DNA from: Cubamyces lactineus
Lineage: Eukaryota > Basidiomycota > Agaricomycetes > Polyporales > Polyporaceae
Length of the DNA stretch: 64,000 nt
Assembly: GCA_022376465.1 (NCBI GenBank)
Contig: JACDTU010000009.1
Location: 682,001-746,000, forward strand
Direction of reading: 5' to 3'
The notes below the pieces were generated by a model, which made no database searches, was not told the origin of the DNA, and worked only from the letters and a program-made list of their open reading frames with translations. A program made the position numbers and the translations under genes. Positions 57,159 to 64,000 of this stretch are shown here, piece after piece. Numbering within the stretch: position 1 is the first letter of the stretch; each line of letters opens with the position of its first letter.

Positions 57159-57680
57159 TGTGTTTGAACTCGAAAGGATCCCGCAGACTCAATGCCTGAG
57201 GTACGTTCGTTCATGACTGCGTATCGCTCTTGTGGTTGGTACATACCGAGTATGATTGAAGTGCTGTACAAGGTTAACGCGGTGGGCGCAGTCCATATAT
57301 AGTCGCACTGGTCATGTAGCATCGAGATGCGGGTCCGGAGACTCGCTAACTACGTCAGATCCAGTCAGCGTCCCACTGCTCCATACTCAGTCTTGAGTGC
57401 GCGGCCAGCCGTGAACGTGGGCTACGAGATACATCCGGGAGATCCACATCTTGCGAAAGTCATTGCAATCCTATGCCCAGAACTTGCAGCCTCCAGGTCT
57501 GGTGTTACTTTGTCGAGAGACTTCTACTAGTTGAAGCAAAGAGGACGAGCAACGCCCGTGCCACAGGCGTAGTCACGATGTCGGGACCCCGGTCAGCGCT
57601 TATAGGTCGCGTCTTCTTTCGTCTCACGCTTGCATCCTGAACAACATCGCATGTGCATGAACAAACCTCGTGGCCTTCTT

Positions 57681-58203
57681 TCAAAGTTCTTTGCTTGTCG
57701 CGCCATTCAGCGTGTCGTTGACTATCTGCACCTCAGACGTAATATCGTTCGGCGAATGCACTCCAAACGCTCTAGGTCTCGATCGATTTACAAGAGGCAC
57801 ATACCACGCGACGCCCACTGGCCATGGCTCAGCGCTCATGGCTATCCCGAGTCGTCTCAGAGCCCCGAGCATCTGATCCCCACCATCGATGATCTGTCTC
57901 AAAGGTACCCCCAAAGCCTCCAGGGTGCGTACCCATAAAAACTCCGTGCTGTCGTAAACAAGCGATTATGCGTCGCCGTCCCCCTAAAATCAGAGCGGGG
58001 TCGTAGACAACATCCGTGCATAGTTATATGCCAGGGCCAGTCCTAAAGTCATGAGATGGGTAACGTTGAAGGCCGGATCTTCTCCACGATCGGCCAAGGC
58101 TTGGAGAACGATTCGCCCGAGCCACTCTCCTTGACTTGCCGGCGGTATATAGATAGCGTCCATGCAGGCTAACGGGGCTCCGTAGGCACTCCGTAGAGTA
58201 CTT
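57681..58203 (-). pseudogene. Possible degraded gene upstream of the aminotransferase
   Basis: Two protein-like stretches lie in one frame: SAYGAPLACMDAIYIPPASQ to LALAYNYARMLSTTPL, then VYDSTEFLWVRTLEALGVPL to NDTLNGATSKEL and a stop. Between them lie TGA, TAG and TAA codons (about 57,990-57,955) with only a poor splice pair (acceptor TTTACGACAG near 57,957). It may be an intron-containing gene with a start hidden in the promoter of the aminotransferase, or a decayed remnant. Family not recognised. Confidence 0.3.
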
Positions 58204-58263
58204 CTTGTGCCAATATCGCAACCATCCCGGTCCATCTCCCACATCTTTACTCGCACCCTGGCC

Positions 58264-59983
58264 ATGTCCTCATCCACAACCAATGGTGACGCAAAGTTCG
58301 GCTCGCGGCCGACAGCTATCCTGCACCGGACGCCTTGGCGTCCACCAGTCGCGTCGTCTGCTGAGGGCATCTATATCACTCTTGAAGACGGGAAGCAGCT
58401 CATCGACGCTGTCGGCGGTGCCGCGGTCGCGTGCATTGGCAATGGCCATCCGGCCGTGAAGAAAGCCATCAAGGAGCAAGTAGACAAGGTTTCTTGTGAG
58501 TGCCACCAGAAGCTTTGCCAGATTGGTTCCGGGTGTCGCTCAACAGCGTGTCCTAGATGTGTATAATATGCAACTGTCGAACGAGCCTGCGGAAGAGCTC
58601 GCGCACTACTTGATCGGCGCAAGCAAGGGTGCATTCGACTTGGTCGGCTTCGTTTCTGGAGGTGAATATATTTCTCAGTCGCTCTCGCGGCGGGAGAAAG
58701 CTTACATTATTGGGGATTTCAGGCTCTGAGGCAATGGAGGGCGTGATCAAGACAGCGCGCCAGTATTTCTACGAAACGGGCCAACCACAGCGCAAGAACT
58801 TCATCGCGCGCCAGCTTTCTTTCCACGGGAACACGCTCGCGACGCTCTCATTGGCGTACCACCCTACGCGTCGTGCCCCATATGCCGCGATCATGAACAC
58901 CGAGAACTTCCACCACGTATCGCCCGCGTATGCTGCACGCTTCAAGGGCAAGGACGAGACCGAGGAGCAGTACGTCGAGCGCCTGCGCAAAGAGCTCGAG
59001 GACAAATTCATCGAGCTTGGGCCCGATACCGTTATTGGCTGTGCGTATTCTGTCGCTAATGTCGACAGGAATACGTTGAGCTTATATGGGTGCACGGACA
59101 GTCGTCGCGGAGACGGTCGTTGGCGCCACCACCGGCGTTGTCGCCGCGCCCAAAGGGTACTTCAAGGCGATGAAGTCGGTATGCGACAAGTATGGGGCAC
59201 TTTTCATCCTGGACGAAGTCATGAGTGGCATGGGCAGTACGTACCTCTACAGTCTCAGACCACGCAATATCAATCAGCTATATTCGCAGGAATGGGGACT
59301 CTTCATGCGTGGGAGAGCTACGGGGATGGCATCTCCCCCGATCTCCAGGCCGTCGCGAAGGGCCTCGGTGGAGGGTGAGTGTATCCTCCAGTTTTCGCTC
59401 GCGCGCCTTTCTGACATGCATCACCCCTAGATATGCCGCGATTGGCGCAGTATTCATGTCGAAACGCGTCGCCGACGGCGTCCGGGACGCATCCGGGTTC
59501 TGGAAGCACGGGCACACCTACCAGGCCAACCCGCTCGCATGCGCGGCCTCGCTCGCGGTGCAAAAGGTGATCGCCGAGGAGAAGCTGCTCGACAACGTCG
59601 CCGTCGTCGGCCCGCACCTCGGCGCGCTCCTGCGTGCCCGCCTGCAAGGCCCCAACGCGCTCGCGGCGCCCTTCGTGTTCGATATTCGGGGCGGAGGCGC
59701 GTGGTGGGGGATCGAATTCGACTTTGACGGGCCCGACGCGGCGGGCAAGCTCGACCTAGGGAAAATCCGCGGTGGGGAGCCGTTCGCAATGGCTGTCCAG
59801 GCGCGCGCGCTGGAGAACGGGCTGGTCATCATGGGCTTCACGGGCGGCGCGAGCTTGGACGGGAAGAAAGGCCACCATTGTATGCTCTCCCCGGCGTACA
59901 ACGTCACGAAGGAGCAGGTGGAGACTATCGTCGATATCTTTGTGCGCAGCGTGGAGGAGGTCTTGAAGGAGGCTGGATTGTAA
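58264..59983 (+). CDS. Class III PLP-dependent aminotransferase
   Basis: The ATG at 58,264 begins MSSSTTNGDAKFGSRPTAIL. Exons join through about five introns. Markers: GVYITLEDGK-like substrate region (EGIYITLEDGKQLIDAVGGA), GFVSGGSEAMEGVIKTARQY (cofactor phosphate site), SFHGNTLATLSL, FVAETVVGATTGVVAAPKGY, LFILDEVMSGMGR (PLP-binding Asp) and AVAKGLGGGYAAIGAVF with the Schiff-base Lys. HGHTYQANPLACAAS follows. The pattern is that of omega/ornithine-type aminotransferases of about 450 aa. Acts in the cytosol or mitochondrion on an amine or omega-amino acid; the exact substrate is not readable. No break seen. Confidence 0.92.
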
Positions 59984-60208
59984 GTAACCTGGATGTTGTG
60001 GGTCCTACGACGAATGTACTCTGCGGAATGTATTAGACTGTGCTATATGATTGGGATATACATCGATACACATTATATCGGCGATAATTTCCAGTCCGCG
60101 GTCCATAGATTTTGTCGTCGTGGTGAATAATTGGTCGAACCAGGTATAACTTGCTGTCTCGCCCCCCATGTCTCCTAGTTACGAAGGAAAATAAACGACA
60201 AAAGATAA

Positions 60209-60280
60209 TGACCACCGCAGGGGTCGAACCTGCAATCTCCTGATTCGTAGTCAGACGCGATGCCATTTCGCCAGGCGGCC
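60209..60280 (-). tRNA. tRNA-Arg (ACG)
   Basis: The minus strand starts GGCCGCC and pairs with GGTGGTC at the 3' end. D arm TGGCGAAATGGCA; anticodon stem TCTGA/TCAGG with loop CTACGAA (anticodon ACG); T arm TGCAGGTTCGACCCCTGC. No intron. A TCTTTT run follows as possible terminator. Confidence 0.92.
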
Positions 60281-60848
60281 GTTGTAAGACCTATTGTATG
60301 TATAACAATGGACCGCTTGTAGGCCGAGGCCTACTCAACTCCTGTTCGAGCATTGCGCTACTTACACTCCTCCGCGACCCAGTGCTCACTGTGAACCATT
60401 CTACGAAGTCACTAATCACTACCAACTTCTCTATTCCAGAATCCTCCGGTTGCAACTGTTGATAATTTTGGAGAATCAAGATGGGTGGATGTCGGTCAAG
60501 GAGGTAGTAAGTGTCTTCAAATTCCCGGAACATTCACTAGGTGTGGACGGGCGGACGATTGTGTGGAGTAGAAACAAAATGTTTATCAGACTTGCTAGAG
60601 TGTGAGTAAATTGACGGATGTAACAGTGATGTTCTCGGGGATTGTCCCATGTTGGATCTCGACTGAACCGCCGATCTGAAGGTATGCAACCAGACTCAGC
60701 GATGAAGCACTTGCCCGAGAATTCACCGTACGCAGATTGGTAGCAATAGCATGCGACGACACGCTCGTGATCAACGGCAATACTTATTCGCTCGAGGCGA
60801 TATAGAAAGGCTCAGGTAGTGATACGGACGACGTCACGGTGTCGATGC
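60281..60848. other. Intergenic, 3' side of the endoglucanase
   Basis: 568 bp with no supported gene. A minus-strand frame at 60,595-60,780 lies downstream of the endoglucanase stop and is probably 3' UTR. Confidence 0.45.
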
Positions 60849-61719
60849 TCAAGGTGCAGTGCCTGTGTAGTCCGTCAGAGCTCGTAAGTGCTTCGACATT
60901 CGTCGTTCGGAGGACTGACCCTTGTTTCCACATCCAACAGCCGGCCAATTGGCGGCGTTTTCCCCAGCGATGCACGCGCCATTCCAGAGCTGGCCACCGT
61001 CCGAGCCGGACCATTGGCTGCACGAGACCTCGGTGTACGTACCCGTGAGCGCGTTGTGACCTGGTGGTTTCCGCCGAGGTTCATCGTAAACAGATATTCG
61101 CTCGGACGAATGGACGCAAGCCAACTACGTACCTGACGGGAAGAACGCTGCCGCGCCTCCCGTGTCCTCGCAAATGTCGAAGCTATGTGCGGTCATGATC
61201 AGCTCACCTTCAAACCTCAGAGACGGGCAATAGGACACCCAGACGTACTGCATAGCCGCGCCGTGCTGGTTGGTCGGGTTGCTTTGTGACTGACCGCACC
61301 ACTCCTCGTTACCTTGCGCCGGGCAAAGGTCAGTGACCTTCACGACGATGGTCTTGAATGGGCCTCCGAACGACGGAGAGTAGGGGTCCTTGTTCGCGGT
61401 GATCGCAAAGCAACGGCCGCAAGCGTCGCCTGGACCCAAGCCCGGGCCAGAACCAAAGGCGAGCTGGCTCACGGCGGCGGTGAAACCGGATGCGGGAATT
61501 CCGCAAGCTGGTCGAGTAGCGAGGATGTCAGCCCAAGAGTGTTCGGCCTTGGCAGGGATGGGGCCTACCTGGCTGGTTACATCCCGTGTATTGCGTGAAA
61601 GACGCGGTGCCAGAGGGGTTCTGCACATACCCACCCGCCGCCCTCTTGTCAGCGACAGAGAGGCAACTCGCGAGAGTCGCGACTGCGACGAATTGGAGAA
61701 AAGGTAAGATTCTCGTCAT
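60849..61719 (-). CDS. GH45 endoglucanase, secreted (Phanerochaete Cel45A type, 204 aa)
   Basis: Exons 61,719-61,569, 61,507-61,249, 61,182-61,133, 61,060-60,920 and 60,862-60,849. The signal peptide MTRILPFLQFVAVATLASC is followed by a mature start GGYVQNPSGTASFTQYTGC. Core: ACGIPASGFTAAVSQLAFGS, GPGDACGRCFAIT, VVKVTDLCPAQGNEEWCGQS, FDICEDTGGAAAFFP, TEVSCSQWSGSDGGQLWNGA and the end GNKGTAP. These blocks match the basidiomycete subfamily C of GH45, related to expansins and using an Asp acid without the classical second Asp. Eight or more Cys suggest a disulfide-rich secreted fold. It cleaves amorphous beta-1,4-glucan. No carbohydrate-binding module. Confidence 0.94.
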
Positions 61720-62415
61720 ACTAGCTGACGACCCACTAGCGAGAGGGTACTGTGTGATTGCGAGGAGGATGCGACTCCTCCCGCAGATATGTGTCGTTGA
61801 TATTTATACGCTACGACTTCCTGTGCGCATGGTACTGGGAGCATCAGTCCGGCGGTTTTAGCCGTCGGCACATTCAATGCGAGCGGATGGTAGGAGTCGT
61901 CGGGCGCATCAACATCGGAACGGGTTAAGCATTTTCCTGCGAAGGCGACGGCCGCTGTGACCACGTCATGGGGCCCGTGAGTACACACAGTGAGTACGCT
62001 CTGTGCTATGGAATGGCTCAAGGTTGGCAAACAGCCGGGCAAGTAGTAGTCGCAAGATATCCCATCGGGAAGGGAGTGAAGGGGCGAGAGCTATTCAGAC
62101 CTCCGTCACTAGGTACAGCCCCGACCTTCGCAACCTCGTGGATTAGAATCGCGCAGCGACGTCGCTACGAACATCACCCGCTGGTGGTGCGACGGGCTCG
62201 GTGCTCGTCGCGCCGGACAGTTGTTGTGCAGCGATGGACATTCTAGAGTCACAGTTGGATCGTTAGGAGCGCAACTACATGTAATGAAATGTACTATATC
62301 ATCTAATTGGTATGCGAATACTGAATCTAGTCTAGATACTGGCATCGCCGGCCTCGGTATCCTGCTGAACAGTTAGATCGACGTTGATTCCGTGATGATT
62401 AGTACACGATACCTT
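61720..62415. promoter_or_regulatory. Upstream region of the endoglucanase / 3' region of the acetyltransferase
   Basis: 696 bp. The endoglucanase promoter must lie in the low half. No clear TATA or operator could be assigned, and no gene is seen. Confidence 0.4.
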
Positions 62416-63901
62416 CTAACTTGGGCGAGAGTCAAGCAAGTCGCGTAATCCAGCTTTGTATCCTTGCAGAAATTCTTGACCAAACGCCTCGTCGAGCGAG
62501 GTCTTGCTCCAGCATACACTCACACCCAAACCTCCGGACTCTGCTCCGGCCACGTTCACGGTCAACGCCATACCCAGAGTAGGGTTAGCTTGCGCAAAAT
62601 AGACCTCTTCGATCTTCCATGGTCCGTCTGTCCGTACCGAGGATCCTTCGGGCTGTGCCTTAGCCACTTTGGGGAACGACCCGACATTGGAGAGCTCAAG
62701 CGCGGAGTCGCGCTTCTTCCCGAGCTTTCCCAGGAGATACTCGTCGTACTTGCCAGAGAGGTACTTCAGAAGTCCTATGGTGCGGCAGGAATACGGTGCC
62801 TCCCGTTGAAGTGTTGCGCTGAGGTCCGCTGCGAGGTCCCAAGGGAAATTCTCGGCCGACGTTGTTGCGTTAGAGGTCTTGTCGGCGGTTAGGAGAGGAT
62901 AGACGGCGCTGTATGCCGAGACGTGATTACAGAATGCGACGGGTGGTGTGTTTGTGTAGCGTCGAAGTGAGATGGGGACGGACATTGGCACAGAAATGTA
63001 CTCGGCAGCGTCAGGAAGTTTGCGAATGAGCCGAGACAGGACCATGAGCGCGAGCGTGTGCAGGATTCCCGTAAGTGTTGTGTTGTGCGAGCGGGAAAGC
63101 TGGAGAAGATGCTTCGTTTCTTTGGGAGAATAGTGCAGAAGGTGGACAGACATGCCGTACGTCGGTGCGTCGGGAACCGGGTTACCTGTCCACGCCATGG
63201 CCTCTTTACGCAGCCACGTAGGAAGGAGTCCCTTGGAGAGTTCCCGGACCAGCATTGTCAATGGAACAGATACGTCCATGCAGTCCTCCAAAGGGGGAGT
63301 CAACGCGACGTCAGTTGGGAAGTTCGAGAGTATCCCCGAGTGATCTGCAGCGGGCGATAGAGATGCTTGACGCAATGCTGAGAGCAATGTCGCATGAAAG
63401 GTCATTCCGCTCTGACCATCGCCGATAGTGTGTTCGTACGCGAACACGAGAGTCCCATTTTGAAGCACCAGCAGTTTCCAGGGTGGAACATCATCTGCAG
63501 AAGGCGCGGGAGCAGCGTACAGAGTCTCCAAGACATCTTCGAGCTGCGCAGGTTCCTCGTCGCGGAACTCTACGAGCCTGTTCAAGTCCACGGACGGGAG
63601 GCGAACCCAGGCCGGCGGTGTCGTGTGAGAAGTGCCAGTGGCTTGCAGACGGCAGGCGAGGACCGGGTGGGCATAGACGACCTGCTCCAAGGCGGCGAAG
63701 AGAGTAGGCTTGTCCAACGACACTCCGGCTTCATGGTGATATTTGGCTGTGACCGTCACCCAAAGCAGAAGCCCAAGCCGAACGCGAGCATAGAAATACT
63801 GCTCGAACCTCCCTGTAAGCATATGTGCATCAGTCTTTGTTGATAGTATGGTATGCGTATGACTGTTATGCTGATAACGAACCGGCTTCGCGCAGAGACA
63901 T
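62416..63901 (-). CDS. Alcohol acetyltransferase-like acyltransferase (471 aa)
   Basis: Exon 1 is 63,901-63,883 (MSLREAG) and exon 2 is 63,812-62,416, with a 70-nt intron. The open frame extends upstream through the intron, so a naive start would be wrong. Domain: alcohol acetyltransferase / condensation-like fold with catalytic HTIGDGQSG (HxxxDG) near residue 135, preceded by AALEQVVYAHPVLACRLQ and followed by TLTGILHTLALMVLSRLI and VPMSVPISLRRY; near the C-terminus LSNVGSFPK resembles the structural DFGWG-like region. It transfers an acyl group from CoA to an alcohol or similar acceptor. Soluble; no signal peptide. The acceptor is not predictable. Confidence 0.88.
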
Positions 63902-64000
63902 TGAGACTTCGGATCCACGGTTGCGGCCTTCCAGATGGGAGGTCGGTGGAGAGCGTTTGTAGAAAGTTGCGCTCTAAAAGCACTCCAGATCGAAGGCTGT

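Overview
This window comes from a filamentous basidiomycete, most likely a wood-decay Agaricomycete. The evidence is dense short introns (about 50-70 nt, GTRNGT...YAG), a GH45 endoglucanase of the Phanerochaete Cel45A type, a phenol 2-monooxygenase, DUF6589 proteins and a chromodomain Ty3/gypsy retrotransposon. It divides into a mobile-element region (1-27,052) and an ordinary gene-rich region (27,053-64,000).

The mobile half holds two copies of one 7.5-kb DNA transposon in opposite orientation (389-16,821 and 19,537-27,044), 2.7 kb apart, with an aldo-keto reductase gene between them. Each copy has its own 8-bp (possibly 9-bp) target-site duplication: CATTGACC on the left, ACAAGGAC on the right. 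They are therefore two separate insertions and not an inverted segmental duplication. Each copy carries two convergent genes: a RecQ-type DEAD/DELH helicase and a large DUF6589 protein that is the candidate transposase. Behind them lie the truncated, tail-to-tail 5' ends of a second helicase/DUF6589 pair. A 26-bp motif containing eight Cs precedes both full genes. Each full gene has exactly one in-frame TGA, present in both copies.

The left copy was later hit by an 8,920-bp Ty3/gypsy element (3,050-11,969, minus strand). It has 5-bp CCCGG duplications, LTRs that read identically, and sits in the last helicase exon. It shows a Tf1-like self-primer, a polypurine tract, gag, pol reached by a -1 slip at GGGTTTT, a C-terminal chromodomain and an unexplained third ORF. 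Upstream of gag lies a long reading frame without any AUG, inside a leader of about 1.08 kb that has no AUG in any frame. That frame ends in an ATGA overlap with gag.

The ordinary half reads: extended SDR (+), Doa4/USP8-like deubiquitinase (-), phenol 2-monooxygenase (+), UFD4/TRIP12-like HECT ligase (-), TFIP11/Ntr1 splicing factor (-), ribosomal protein eS4 (+), PSO2/SNM1 crosslink-repair nuclease (+), tRNA-Pro (-), proteasome ATPase Rpt4 (+), HAD hydrolase (-), class III aminotransferase (+), tRNA-Arg (-), GH45 endoglucanase (-) and an alcohol acetyltransferase-like gene (-). These are mostly conserved housekeeping genes, and I see no metabolic cluster. Three of them act in the ubiquitin-proteasome pathway.
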